Below are positions 6,701-16,191 of a stretch of DNA of 41,017 nucleotides, one piece after another (the stretch's first letter is position 1; each line of letters starts with the position of its first letter). The notes under the pieces were generated by a model, which was given only the letters and a program-made list of their open reading frames with translations, did no database searches and was not told the origin of the DNA. Source of the stretch: Lysobacteraceae bacterium (GTDB lineage: Bacteria > Pseudomonadota > Gammaproteobacteria > Xanthomonadales > Xanthomonadaceae); the NCBI GenBank assembly GCA_031263725.1, contig JAISFF010000054.1, positions 1-41,017 on the forward strand, given 5' to 3'. Both the position numbers and the translations under genes were made by a program.

Positions 6701-9700
6701 CCTGAATGCCGACGTCTGCGTTTGATCCTCGGCTTGACCACGATTGACAATATCCTGCTCGTGAAGTACGTTTTGACCGTTGGGGTCGCCTTCGCCGGTA
6801 ATCCTATTGGGGAATTGGACCCCTTTGAGCACCGGCGAGTTGGCGGCCCTTTCACTTTGGTAGGCCAAGTCGCCGCCCCATTGCGAGAAAGGCTGCGCCC
6901 CATCCTTTCCGTACACGCTCGAAATGCGGTTGACCTGGTACTGATTGCCGCGCGCGCGCAGATCCACCGCCACTATCACCGGCCGATCGCTACCATCACG
7001 CAGTTCCGTGACCGCCACCATGCTGCCCTTCTCTGTGCGCGATCGGAACACGGCCAGCGGATCGGCCAGTTCTTCCGGCAACTGGCGTAGCGCACCGCGC
7101 GGCACGTCATGCTTCACCCCGTTCGACGCCTTCCGGATCACGTCGCGCGAGATGGAAATCGGAATATCCTGGGCTCCCAGCTCACGCAGCACCATTGGTG
7201 TGCGGCCAATGGCCAACGGCGGCACCACGGTTCGCTGGCTGTCGATGATCTTGTCGAACTGGGCCCGGTAGGCGTCGGCCTCATCAGCATCCGGCCGCAG
7301 CTGCGCCGGCGCATCAGGCCGGGCAAAGGAGTAAGCCTGCACGGCTTCTCGACGCTCGGCTGCCGTTCGGCCAGATCGCAGGAAGCTGTCCGCCTGTGAC
7401 AGGATATCCCGCACCTCGGATTCAGACCAGCGCAATGACGGCATGATCTTGCGCAGGAACTGCCGGACCGCTGCAACGACCCTGTTCATCAGCGAATTGC
7501 GAATGCCCTTCTCCGCCATCACCGCGATTGTCTCGCGCGCGAACGTGTCGCGATTCGCATCGCCATAGCGCCTGCTTACCTCAGTCAGGACCAACTGCAT
7601 GGCGGCGCTACCAGCGCCATCACGATGTAACCGATCGATCGAGGACACGATCTGCTCCCAGTCCTTGGCGCCAACGACCTGTTCAACACCGAAATGACCG
7701 ATGGCCTCATGCGCCAGCACTTGGGCAAATCGCTGTTCACTCGCGATGTTGCCGATGTTGATCCAGACGGTTGGCCGGCCTTCGTACACGCCCTCAGCCC
7801 GCTGGTAATTGGCATCGGCTTTGACAGAAGCAGGGAAGTCCTCGGCAGACTCAACCACCACAACTGAAGGAGCATTTTCTCCCCAGTCAGCGGTCAGCCG
7901 GTTTTTCAGCCGTAGCGCCTGATCGAATTCCAGCCCGCTCACATCTGTTCCAAGCTGACTGAAGAGCCGAACGCTGCCGTCTTTCGTTTCCTCGCTCTCC
8001 AGCGTATTGAAGAAATGATCGTAAGCCGCTCGAATATCCTTTATCTCCGGATCCAGCAAGTATGGATAGGGGGGCGCCGCGTCCTTGCTTTGATCCATCG
8101 CAATTTCCAAAAAATCATCCATCCATGACTCGTCACTGACAATGTTGGCCAAATAGTCATTTGCGGCACCCTGGTCCTCCAGCTTTGTGATCACGTACTG
8201 CTCGAATGCACGCGCGGACATTTCCCGTCCCGTAGACCAATACGCCTTAGTACGTGGCCTTTTCCTGTCCAGGTCACGCGATCTGACCCGCATCTGCGAT
8301 GAGTTGATCTGTTGCACAATGCCGGCAAAGGCGGTCGCCATTTCCTGACGGACAGGCGCTCCGGCCTTGGCGTATTGCGCATTATCTTCCGTTGCATATC
8401 CGGCGCCTCGGCCTGCCATACGCGAGAAATAGTTGTCCAGTGCGTGCCACCACTCATGCGCCAAACTGCCGGCACCGGATTTCTTGGTCAGATTGATAAC
8501 GACCGTATCCGGCTCGAAATGTGCCTTAGCTGCTCGTTTCCCACCCTGTCCTCGCGCACCAAATGCCAAGCCCAGCGATCCACTCAACGACAGCGCGCGC
8601 GGCGGGACATCAAGTACTCCCGCCAAATCCATCAACGCATCATAGGATTCGTTCAAATCTTCCTGCCGGCGCCCGCCTTCCACATAGTTACCAAACTGAA
8701 CCCCACGGAATCCGAAGGTTTCGCTGAACTGATCTGGAGTCACATCGGCACCACTACGATGGTCCTCGCCGATACGCGGGGAATTGCGCTCTCGCCGCAT
8801 CGAAGGCTCATACCGTAGTTGGCTCAGCTTCTTTTCCAGCGCATTGATGTTATTTGAAAGGTATTCACGCGCCTTCTTCAGGTCATCGAAGCGTTCCAGC
8901 TGGATATAATCCTGACCGACCTTCTTGCCAATGGAATACCCTTTCTTCCCATGCTCAGAGTAGATGGCGAACTGCGGCTGTCGCTTTTTCTTCTCGACTG
9001 CACCATTGTCAGCAGAAGACAACTGTCCGAATCGCTCGATTGCCTGTTCCTTGGTATCGCCATCTGCAAAAACCGTAGGCCAGCTTTTTGCCTTCGTTGA
9101 GCCATCGACCGTCCACATAAGGCGGCCTTCACGTCCATAATCCACGCCCTTGTAGACATTGAACTTGTGCTGCGCCAACCGTATTCCTTTCAGGGACCGA
9201 TCATGACCAAGCGCCTCATATAGGTCCATTCTGCCGCTGATGCCTTCACCGACTCGACTATTGACGCGACTTAGGACCTGATCGATATGCTCGGTCGTAA
9301 TCTCCCCAGAGAGAACGCCGCTGGCGGCGTCCCGCAGAGACTCCGCCAGTTCCACGTATTTTTTCAGCTTCCATGCCGCTTTCGGCTTCGTGGGGACTTC
9401 ATCCCGCAGCGAATGCAAAAACGCCACCGCTCTGGGGTTGGTGCCATCCTCCAGCAGCTTCTGATAATCAGGCTCAGGCCATGCCTTGGATAGCGAATTC
9501 TCAGCAAACCCCAGCGCCTCGCCGGTTTTGAACTGTGCCGCATATACTGCCGCATAGTGCTTCCGGGCACCATGAAGAACCTCGCCAAAGTCTTCGATCC
9601 TCTCGGATTTCAGCTTTCCTGATCCTTCCTGTACCGCCGCACTTTTCGGTGTCGTCTTCTTCGACGGCGGGCTCGGCTTCACTCCATCGTCCGTTTTCAG

Positions 9701-12700
9701 GCGCGCGGACTCAGCAGTTGGCGCGGTCTCCTGCGTCTGTGCTTCCCTGGGCGAGGGGAGTTCGTTACCCGCATTATTGTCTGCTTGAACTTCCACCGGC
9801 GCTGCCACTGCGGGAGCTACACCAGGTGCTTCCTCAACCGGATCACTCTCGGATTCGACCGTTGCCGCCACAGGCGGCGAAGCCTCTTCAACCCCCTGCG
9901 TCTCGATGTCGGCCTGCTGGGGCCTGGGCCCGGCGAACAAATCGCCATCGCCCTCCCGCATGCTTGGAACATCGCGACCGATCGCATTTCGCTGTTGGGT
10001 GCGGGCGCGACTCAGCCCGTCCGCTTGTTCTCTTGCACTTGGTTCGGAAAAGAGTTGGGACTGCTGTTTTCCACTGGCGTGGGAGCCTGCGGCGGGCTCT
10101 GCTGCACCAGTCGTTTGGCCTGGCTGCGACTCCGCCCCAGATTCACCGCGGCCCGTAGCTGTTCGGTTGAAAACGTCATTGCTTCGTTCCTCGATCGCGC
10201 GCCAAAGTGCGGCGGCTTGCTGGCCAGACTCTGGCCCGGCATTGTCAATAATGCGGGATATTTCCTCATCGGACAATCCGAAGCCATTATCTTCGAGCTG
10301 TTCGATCATTTCCGAGATCGATGTCAACTCGCTCACATCAATCTCCGTCAGGCCATGGCCATCCTGCCGCTGATCTGTCGTTTCGATTTCGTCGTACAGG
10401 GCGGTCGCATCGGCAAACCCGAGTTCGCGCGCCAATTCATTGTCTCTGGCTTCTTCGATCTCCCGATCGTGCCGCTCGAGCTGATCCAACTGCGCCTCGC
10501 CACCCTGTGAAGGATGGCGCACAGGCCGCCCATTCAGCGCCTCCATGATCAGTTCGGCCGCTTCATTGACCCCGACCTGTGGCGGGGCATCCGGGGAATC
10601 AGGCGGCAGCCAGCCATCCTGCTGCATCCGTTCGCGCAAAGTCTCCAGGCTGGAACCACCCTGTCGGCGCAGAGCTGGCCAGCCAATCCGGCCGAACGGC
10701 CGCATGATGGCATTGTCCTTCAGGAGAGCCGGATCCACCCCGGAATGGGAAGCCAACTCATTGAGATCCACGCCACCACTCGCCCCCAGCCATTCCAGAA
10801 GCCCGTCGCGGGAGTAATCCAGCATCGGCTCGATGATCGGCCGGCCGCGCGCATCCCGGCGATCGGTCTTCCGCCACTGCCGGCGCGACGGATCCGCTGC
10901 GGCTTGAGCGGCGGGTTGGCCCTCCATCGTGTTCGGCGAATCGGCTGCCATCTGGATACTCTCGGCAGATGGCTGCGACGGCTCGATCTGAGCGATCTCT
11001 GCGGCAGGCGATTCCAAGCTGCGGACCACCGCTTCAGCCGATGCTGCTGGGGAGCCTGCAATCTCCGGCTCGATCGTGGGTGCCGCCGTCGTCCTTGCGG
11101 CGGCAGTCACATTGACGGCATCGGCAAGACTGCCTGGCTTCGCATCAGGGAACGGCTGCTGCACCTGCGGCCGACGTGCCACAAAGGTTGCCTCCGCTCC
11201 TGCGTCAGCGGCTTGATTCAGCGCCGAGGCTGGATGTTGCTGGCGTGCGCGGCTCACGTCCGGCGTCAGGCCCGCGCCCTCGCGTCCGGACGCCACTTCC
11301 GCATCGGCGCGCTGGCGCTGGTAGGCTTGTGTCGCGGTCTCGACCTTACCTTGCGGGTTCACGGTAACCGACCCTGGTGCCGGAAGGCCCAAGGGCTGTG
11401 GCCGACGTGCGATCAGCTCACCTGCGGCACTCAACGGTCCCGGATTTCGATTCTCCACCGCGGCCGGATGCTGCTGGTGCGTGCGATTCACGTCCGGCGT
11501 CAGGCCCAGTTCCTCGCGCCCAGCTGCCATTTCCGCATCGGCGCGCTGGCGCTGATATGCCTGTTCCGCTGTCTCGGCCTCACCTTGCGCGTTCACGGTG
11601 ATCGCATCCGGCGCTGGCAGGCCTAATGGCGGCAGCGGCAGCGGCAGCGGCGGCGGCACGGCAGCCGGCAATGGCGGCGGAGTAGCGCCCCCTGCTTCAT
11701 TGCTCTGACCGGTTGCCGATCCGGCAACGGACAGACCCCCACCCAGTACCGCGCCCAGCGCGGCGCCGGTGCCAGCCGCTTCCGGCACACCCTCCATCAG
11801 GCTCTGGTTGGGATCGATTCCGCGGACGCCCACATTGCTGCCGAACTGGCTGCCACCCTCTTGGATAGCTTCTTCAGCCGCTTCCTTCGCGGCACCGCTG
11901 GCCAGCCGCCTGGCACCGGCGGCGGACGCCAGCCCGCGAAGTCCACCCGGCACGTTCCTAGTGAAAACCTCGGCCTCGAAAGGTGCGCTGATGCGACCAC
12001 CCACATATCCAGCCGCTGCGCCAATCAGGCGCGCGACGGCACCGGCATCGGCCGCCAATGTCTTCTTGGCAACGGTCGGATCCACACCGCGTGCGATCAT
12101 CGCCTTGTAGCGTTCATCCTGCTGCCAGACTTCATCGGGCAGCTTCATCGCGTCCTGCTGCGCCTGCTGGGCTGCAGGGCCTGCCTCCATCAGCGGGTTG
12201 GCCGTGGATATGACCGCGGTGCCGGCCTTGATCGATGCCTCGCGCGCCGCGGCCTCTGCCGCTTCGCGTGAGAGGCCACGGGCCAGCGCCCTTTCCAGCG
12301 CGCCCGTGGCCGCGCGTGCACCGGCCACGCGACTGCTGCCTCCCAGCGTCGCCAGATTGGGAATCTGTTCTGCCACGAACTGCCCCAGCAATCGCGGCCG
12401 CGTCAACACTGTCTTGGCCGGGTCCACGAAACCCTCGGCTTGGGAAAGCACCTCCTTCTCCTTCTGCATTGCTGGCGACAAGTTCGACGTGATCTTGTCG
12501 CTAGTCCGCTCTGCCCATTCCGCATTCGACAACACCGGGACCTTGTTTCCTGTCACCCGATTGGCCAGGCGCATGCCCAGCGTCGCCGTTTCTGGAATTT
12601 CCGCCGGCAAAGGAGCATTCGGCGCCACCCGACGTGCGAGGCCAAGCCCGGTCCTCAGCATGCCAGTAGGGCTAGCAGTCTCCTGTGCATCAGCCATTGA

Positions 12701-12913
12701 TCCGATCAAAGAGGCTCCTCCCTGCAACACGCCAAGCGCCGTATCCTTGGCCGCCTCGCCCCATGTCCGAGACGGGATGTCTGGCCTACGCGCTACTGGT
12801 TCAGTGCCCGATGCGCTGCTGGTAGCGATCGGCTTTTTTGCCTGATACTGCATCCACGGCGGCTGGTCATCGGTTTCCGCCTGCACCTGGAAGCTCTTCC
12901 ACGGCTCAGCCAT
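3719..12913 (-). CDS. Giant polyvalent ejection protein (3064 aa) with peptidase, ART and nuclease-like domains
   Basis: Start ATG 12913 (MAEPWKSFQ) overlaps the upstream stop by 8 bp. Residues ~1-430 are Ala/Gly-rich helices with hydrophobic stretches; ~428-584 are two 78-aa repeats after a Pro-rich run; ~800-1100 are low complexity. Residues ~1113 onward carry polyvalent-protein segments (FGEVLHGARKHYAAVY). A DarB/LPD1-type region contains the zinc motif HEWWHALDN at ~1485. A second zinc motif, HEAIGHFG, is at ~1735. Residues ~1902-2010 resemble the MuF-C/PBECR nuclease group. Residues ~2070-2210 are ADP-ribosyltransferase-like (FRRWFGDSKV, VVYHGT, AFFFTDD). From ~2320 the sequence resembles LPD38, followed by a conserved C-terminal region with a hydrophobic segment near 2760. 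Such proteins are packaged and injected with phage DNA to protect it or modify the host. It is the last gene of the late operon. Confidence 0.85.
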   Translation of the reverse strand: MAEPWKSFQVQAETDDQPPWMQYQAKKPIATSSASGTEPVARRPDIPSRTWGEAAKDTALGVLQGGASLIGSMADAQETASPTGMLRTGLGLARRVAPNAPLPAEIPETATLGMRLANRVTGNKVPVLSNAEWAERTSDKITSNLSPAMQKEKEVLSQAEGFVDPAKTVLTRPRLLGQFVAEQIPNLATLGGSSRVAGARAATGALERALARGLSREAAEAAAREASIKAGTAVISTANPLMEAGPAAQQAQQDAMKLPDEVWQQDERYKAMIARGVDPTVAKKTLAADAGAVARLIGAAAGYVGGRISAPFEAEVFTRNVPGGLRGLASAAGARRLASGAAKEAAEEAIQEGGSQFGSNVGVRGIDPNQSLMEGVPEAAGTGAALGAVLGGGLSVAGSATGQSNEAGGATPPPLPAAVPPPLPLPLPPLGLPAPDAITVNAQGEAETAEQAYQRQRADAEMAAGREELGLTPDVNRTHQQHPAAVENRNPGPLSAAGELIARRPQPLGLPAPGSVTVNPQGKVETATQAYQRQRADAEVASGREGAGLTPDVSRARQQHPASALNQAADAGAEATFVARRPQVQQPFPDAKPGSLADAVNVTAAARTTAAPTIEPEIAGSPAASAEAVVRSLESPAAEIAQIEPSQPSAESIQMAADSPNTMEGQPAAQAAADPSRRQWRKTDRRDARGRPIIEPMLDYSRDGLLEWLGASGGVDLNELASHSGVDPALLKDNAIMRPFGRIGWPALRRQGGSSLETLRERMQQDGWLPPDSPDAPPQVGVNEAAELIMEALNGRPVRHPSQGGEAQLDQLERHDREIEEARDNELARELGFADATALYDEIETTDQRQDGHGLTEIDVSELTSISEMIEQLEDNGFGLSDEEISRIIDNAGPESGQQAAALWRAIEERSNDVFNRTATGRGESGAESQPGQTTGAAEPAAGSHASGKQQSQLFSEPSAREQADGLSRARTQQRNAIGRDVPSMREGDGDLFAGPRPQQADIETQGVEEASPPVAATVESESDPVEEAPGVAPAVAAPVEVQADNNAGNELPSPREAQTQETAPTAESARLKTDDGVKPSPPSKKTTPKSAAVQEGSGKLKSERIEDFGEVLHGARKHYAAVYAAQFKTGEALGFAENSLSKAWPEPDYQKLLEDGTNPRAVAFLHSLRDEVPTKPKAAWKLKKYVELAESLRDAASGVLSGEITTEHIDQVLSRVNSRVGEGISGRMDLYEALGHDRSLKGIRLAQHKFNVYKGVDYGREGRLMWTVDGSTKAKSWPTVFADGDTKEQAIERFGQLSSADNGAVEKKKRQPQFAIYSEHGKKGYSIGKKVGQDYIQLERFDDLKKAREYLSNNINALEKKLSQLRYEPSMRRERNSPRIGEDHRSGADVTPDQFSETFGFRGVQFGNYVEGGRRQEDLNESYDALMDLAGVLDVPPRALSLSGSLGLAFGARGQGGKRAAKAHFEPDTVVINLTKKSGAGSLAHEWWHALDNYFSRMAGRGAGYATEDNAQYAKAGAPVRQEMATAFAGIVQQINSSQMRVRSRDLDRKRPRTKAYWSTGREMSARAFEQYVITKLEDQGAANDYLANIVSDESWMDDFLEIAMDQSKDAAPPYPYLLDPEIKDIRAAYDHFFNTLESEETKDGSVRLFSQLGTDVSGLEFDQALRLKNRLTADWGENAPSVVVVESAEDFPASVKADANYQRAEGVYEGRPTVWINIGNIASEQRFAQVLAHEAIGHFGVEQVVGAKDWEQIVSSIDRLHRDGAGSAAMQLVLTEVSRRYGDANRDTFARETIAVMAEKGIRNSLMNRVVAAVRQFLRKIMPSLRWSESEVRDILSQADSFLRSGRTAAERREAVQAYSFARPDAPAQLRPDADEADAYRAQFDKIIDSQRTVVPPLAIGRTPMVLRELGAQDIPISISRDVIRKASNGVKHDVPRGALRQLPEELADPLAVFRSRTEKGSMVAVTELRDGSDRPVIVAVDLRARGNQYQVNRISSVYGKDGAQPFSQWGGDLAYQSERAANSPVLKGVQFPNRITGEGDPNGQNVLHEQDIVNRGQAEDQTQTSAFRRWFGDSKVVGADGKPLVVYHGTQNAFTKFDGSRIKSEEAFFFTDDSQVAKTYSDPDEDGSGNVVPVFLRLTKPYRTTAKQWANSEGLTLSEMQQQSHDGFIIEDQDGATTYAVFSPNQIKSATGNNGEFDPSNSDIRFSLPEGMKDDLTPSRIDRALNAIDKKLMKRPEFPESWDPAQREAAAKFATYAPPESLPDRFHRIRTRAAERATQLIFDQFRPLRRLSERAYMQAHLSKATDGALEAMFDYGLPGLKNGALTIKQRNDGLRGELGKLGSVEEVNQFLLWMAGNRADQLLAEGRELLFNKQDVSAMKRFSDGKLPDGRQRMKAYRETQQAVNKFNRAVLDIGQQAGVINEESRQVWESEFYIPFYREMEDGPDVGPGQTGLLRQRVIERLAGGNDILGDPLENMLANWSQIMTASMRNMAANAALDQAVLAGIAKPLEAPNKKSVWTMREGQQKHWEVEDKFVMDALEALNFSGYNNPAMKAAARFKHALTFGVTINPSFRIRNLARDVLSAMATTEVGYNPIRNLVTGWTATRKGSDTQIELMAGGGAVRFGSLNDGDQAANAKRLISMGIQDNQILDTQDKVKNAFRRFYDWWQEVGDRGETINRAAIYERALQEGRDHLQASFEARDLLNFTSMGSSAAIRALTQVLPFFNARLQGLDKLYRGAKVNPRRFSAVTGMVAMASALLYLLNRDDEDYKALPDHVRDTYWVVKLGGKWLYLPKPFEVGALGTIVERGTELALAGDDYKAKDFANTLLGVLSENLAMNPVPQIARPITEVAFNYDMFRSSPIDSMAQQRLLPADRYTASTAAPAVALGKATGISPQRLEHLVRGYFGWLGIQALSVTDMMTRGAMQLPSNPRADYTQSNNLFVLGDFVKEPGSTSSKYVTRFYESQRKIDEIYASARQAERAGDSGRAQRLLRDPRLRVRPVFQRADRQITDINQEIRRVTADRSLDATEKNQQLLRLRAQRDQIARQVDEYERSNRGR
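11160..11630. repeat. Tandem 78-codon repeat in the giant gene
   Basis: Two units with a period of 234 bp encode LGLPAP..TVN.QG..ET, then AYQRQRADAE, then GLTPDV, then QQHPA, each ending near ARRPQ. Unit one spans about 11397-11630 and unit two about 11160-11396. Just upstream in coding sense, a GGCAGC hexamer array (about 11631-11660) encodes a proline/leucine-rich run. This looks like a flexible linker that grew by duplication. Confidence 0.8.
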
Positions 12914-14270
12914 TGACCTTCTCCCAGTTGTCCTTGTTTGATGGATCCCCGCCCTTGAACCGGTATCCATCAATCACCGCACCTGCCGGCGGCACTCCCT
13001 GTGCTACCGTCTGCTCGGTACTGGGCTGTCCCTGAAGCAGCGGGTCCTGACCCATCTGCGCCAGCGCGGCCTGCTTTTCTTCGGCCGTTCCGAACCCCTC
13101 CATGATCGTCTTGTAACGCTCGTTGTAGGCTTTCAGCCGATCCGTGGCTGGTACTGCGGACTGACGCGGCCCCCGAATCGCCTGCCCATCGGGACCGGTC
13201 ACAGGTTGGAAGGAGCCCTCGCCACTGATGATGCCCAAGGTGCCATCGGCGGCAGACGTAATTTCCGGCCGCCGAGCGATCATCGCCAGTTCGCGCGCCG
13301 AATCGCGCGATGCCTGCCCTTGGCGTTCCTGATGGGCCAATTGCGCATTCGTCTGCTGGGCCTGCAGATCGCGGTTGGCGGCGGCTTCCGCAGCAGCGCC
13401 CTGCATATTCACTGCGGCCAAGTCAGCTTGATCACCCGTGTTCAAAGCGGATTGACGTTCGTTGGCACGCCATCCCGCCTCGGCTAACACGGCCTCAGCA
13501 GCCAATCGCCTCCCCTGCGGACTTCCTTTCAGGGACAGGGAAGACATGGCCCTTGTAACCTGATCGGCCAGCGTGCCTCTGCCTGGGTTGCTGATGATGC
13601 CACCCTGCCTGCCGCGCGCTGCATACTGTGCCGATTGGGAGGGAGGAACAACCGCCGGGATAGCGGGACGACTCGATGTAGGTACAGGCGACGCAGGCGT
13701 TGAGTTGATCAGCCCCGGCACGGCGCGGGTCACACCATCGCTCCCGGTGAATGTATTAACATCGCCTGGCCGCAAGGAGATCCCCGCTCCATCATCCCCC
13801 CCTGTGTTACCCGCACCAGAAACCACGGGCGTTGCAACTACGCCCTTGCTGCCGCCAACCGTCGCCATGGGGCGCTTACTCAGTGCAGGTGCAGCATCAG
13901 CCGCCGCCGGCACTGTCGACGCATTCGCTGCCACAGTCGGTCGCCTAACCCGAGGAAAACGGAACGCTTGAGCAGGCTGCCCTTCGTATGGAGAAGGTTC
14001 ATTGCCGGATACCGCATTCAATGTGTCACGCGCGAAACCTCCGGCAGTGCGGAATGGTGACGACAGAGTATTGATGCCCACTTCCGCGCCTCCAATGAAT
14101 GCGTTGGCACCTGCTTGGGCTCCACGTGCCAAGGCATTGCCCGCAGCTTGTCCTTCACTGCGTAACCTGCGCCCAAGTTGAGTGCCGGCACCAGGAGTCC
14201 GTGTCATCGATGCCGTGATCGCAACATCCGGGCGCCGTGTAAAACGTTCTTCTTCGTCGATTGTGGCCAT
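12906..14270 (-). CDS. Putative internal/ejection virion protein
   Basis: 454 aa from ATG 14270 (MATIDEEERF), which has AGAGGAC upstream; a longer frame to 14390 would run back into the previous gene. The N-terminal third is rich in Thr, Ala, Gly, Pro and Val and looks disordered. Residues ~300-370 are strongly helical and rich in Ala/Gln (AAAEAAANRDLQAQQTNAQL). The end is QPSTEQTVAQGVPPAGAVIDG. No catalytic motif is visible. Its place directly before the giant polyvalent gene, with an 8-bp overlap, matches the ejection-protein cluster of P22-like and T7-like phages. Confidence 0.7.
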   Translation of the reverse strand: MATIDEEERFTRRPDVAITASMTRTPGAGTQLGRRLRSEGQAAGNALARGAQAGANAFIGGAEVGINTLSSPFRTAGGFARDTLNAVSGNEPSPYEGQPAQAFRFPRVRRPTVAANASTVPAAADAAPALSKRPMATVGGSKGVVATPVVSGAGNTGGDDGAGISLRPGDVNTFTGSDGVTRAVPGLINSTPASPVPTSSRPAIPAVVPPSQSAQYAARGRQGGIISNPGRGTLADQVTRAMSSLSLKGSPQGRRLAAEAVLAEAGWRANERQSALNTGDQADLAAVNMQGAAAEAAANRDLQAQQTNAQLAHQERQGQASRDSARELAMIARRPEITSAADGTLGIISGEGSFQPVTGPDGQAIRGPRQSAVPATDRLKAYNERYKTIMEGFGTAEEKQAALAQMGQDPLLQGQPSTEQTVAQGVPPAGAVIDGYRFKGGDPSNKDNWEKVNG

Positions 14271-14292
14271 GTCGTCCTCTGTTAGGTGGGTA

Positions 14293-16182
14293 TCAGGCGT
14301 CAATGATTTCACCTTGGAAGCTGAAGTTCTGGCTGCACGATGTCGACTTGTTGCGGCCGCTGGAAATGCTCGCTCCGTAATGGACGGCACTCATCGTGCT
14401 GGCGGCAAGCTGTGCGGAGATGGTTGCTTTCGCCTTCTGGATCTCGACGTACTGCGCCAACAGGCCCAGCGCCTGCTGGATGCGCATGTCTGCCGTCTTG
14501 AGCTGGGTATCGACTCGCGCGCGCGCCGCCGCCAGACCCAGTTCAAACGAGCGATCGGCGGCGGCTGATGCTGCCTGCTCGACATCGGCGTCGGCGGTAT
14601 AGATCCGGGCCTTTGCATCGACCGACTGGCCGACCGCGGCTAGGCGCGCCCGCTCGGCACCGAGTAGCGCCTCGAATCGCTGGATTGCCGTCCGCCAGAC
14701 ATCCAAGCTCATTCCGTGTTGCGATAAACGCAATTTCTCCAACTCGATCTGGCTGCTGTTCATGCTCGACCAAGCATCAACCCGTTTCGCCGCCGCATCG
14801 ACCATGGATCGGTACAGATCCACGCGCTTGCTCTCGCCTTCGATACTTGCCGAGTAGCCCTGCCATTCGGCGATGTGCGCGCGCCACTGGACCTCGTATG
14901 CGTCCACCTCTGCATGGAACCGATCAATCGCCAGCTTGTTGATGTCGGCCTGCACCTTCACCGTTTCGACCCGCTGCCGGTAGAAGTCGGCCATCGCTAC
15001 CACGCCACGCAGCTGCGCCTCATACAGTCGCACGCGCTGTTCATTGATCTGGCCACGCGCCAGCTCGGCATCGACCTGAGCCTTGAAGATTTCGACCTTG
15101 GCCAGCTCCGCCTGGATGCGCTCCCGGAATACCTGCGCGTCCGTCTGGTACGCCGCCAGTTGCACGTTGAATATCTGGACGCGGGCATTCAGCACCGCGA
15201 TGGCGCTTTCGCGCTGGAACGTCGCCGCCTGCAACAGTGTTCGTTGCTCTTCGACATGCAGTTGGATCAGCGTCCCCTCCAGTGCCGCGCCCTGCGTGAT
15301 GGCGAATCGCTGGCTGGCCAGGCTTTCCTCGAACTGTTTGATCGCCGTGTCGCGCGAAAACTCGGCGATCTGGTTGTGGCCTGCCTGGATCAGATCGGAA
15401 ATCCGACCCGAGAGCATCCCCGGCGGCTCACTGAATCCGCGGGATGCGAACTCGGCTGACGCCTGATCGATGGCTCGTCGATTCTCGACCTCAATCCTGC
15501 TGCGGCCACGCTCGAAAATCGCACGCTCAATGACCTGCGGCAGGGCCTCGCTGCCGACGATCATCGGCCGCAGGGTATCAACCAACGTGTCGACCAGCGT
15601 GCCGACATACGGTTTCGGGTCGAACGTCCAGGAATCGTCGAACGGCGGATCGAACGGCTCCGGCCGCTGACCTTCGAACTCCGGGAGCGTGATTGAAGGC
15701 ACGTCCGGCAGATGCAGGGACTCGAACGTCGGCACGTCCGGCAACGGGTAGTCCGGCTCGATCGGCATCACGATGTCGACCGGATCATGCGGCGCCACCG
15801 GCATCGTGATGTTCGGCGCCGACGGTTTCGCGCTGAAACTCAGCACCGGCGGCTCGATTTCGATGTCCGGCGGCTCGGTGATCGTGACCGTGCCCGGCGT
15901 CCAGGCCGGCGCCTCCGGAATCGATACACCGGGATCGCGGAACTCCAGTGCCGCATCATCGAACTGCGGCCGCACCGGCCGGCGGAACGTCGCTTGCGGG
16001 TCAACGAAGTCGAAATTGACGGTGAAATCCACCGGCGTCAGATCGACATTGTTCAACCCGTCCAGATTGCCGATGGCCAGGTTATACGTGAACGTGCCCA
16101 GCTCCATGAACTTGTCGTGAGCTTGGCCCACGGCAATGATTGCCGGATCCCCTGACAGGTCCGGGCACCATGTGGTCGCCAT
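14293..16182 (-). CDS. Large coiled-coil virion protein, putative ejection/tail protein
   Basis: 629 aa, start ATG 16182 with GAGGAAT in the ribosome site, which overlaps the upstream gene's stop. Residues ~45-190 are proline- and aspartate-rich, with repeated 'P..P.' spacing (IEPDYPLPDVPTFE). From ~200 to the end it is almost all alpha-helix with heptad-like Ala/Glu/Gln/Arg content (ELAKVEIFKAQVDAELARGQ). An extended head followed by a long coiled coil suits a protein that spans the portal or cell envelope. I do not recognise a named family. It is likely part of the ejection module with the next two genes. Confidence 0.7.
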   Translation of the reverse strand: MATTWCPDLSGDPAIIAVGQAHDKFMELGTFTYNLAIGNLDGLNNVDLTPVDFTVNFDFVDPQATFRRPVRPQFDDAALEFRDPGVSIPEAPAWTPGTVTITEPPDIEIEPPVLSFSAKPSAPNITMPVAPHDPVDIVMPIEPDYPLPDVPTFESLHLPDVPSITLPEFEGQRPEPFDPPFDDSWTFDPKPYVGTLVDTLVDTLRPMIVGSEALPQVIERAIFERGRSRIEVENRRAIDQASAEFASRGFSEPPGMLSGRISDLIQAGHNQIAEFSRDTAIKQFEESLASQRFAITQGAALEGTLIQLHVEEQRTLLQAATFQRESAIAVLNARVQIFNVQLAAYQTDAQVFRERIQAELAKVEIFKAQVDAELARGQINEQRVRLYEAQLRGVVAMADFYRQRVETVKVQADINKLAIDRFHAEVDAYEVQWRAHIAEWQGYSASIEGESKRVDLYRSMVDAAAKRVDAWSSMNSSQIELEKLRLSQHGMSLDVWRTAIQRFEALLGAERARLAAVGQSVDAKARIYTADADVEQAASAAADRSFELGLAAARARVDTQLKTADMRIQQALGLLAQYVEIQKAKATISAQLAASTMSAVHYGASISSGRNKSTSCSQNFSFQGEIIDA

Positions 16183-16191
16183 AATGATTCC

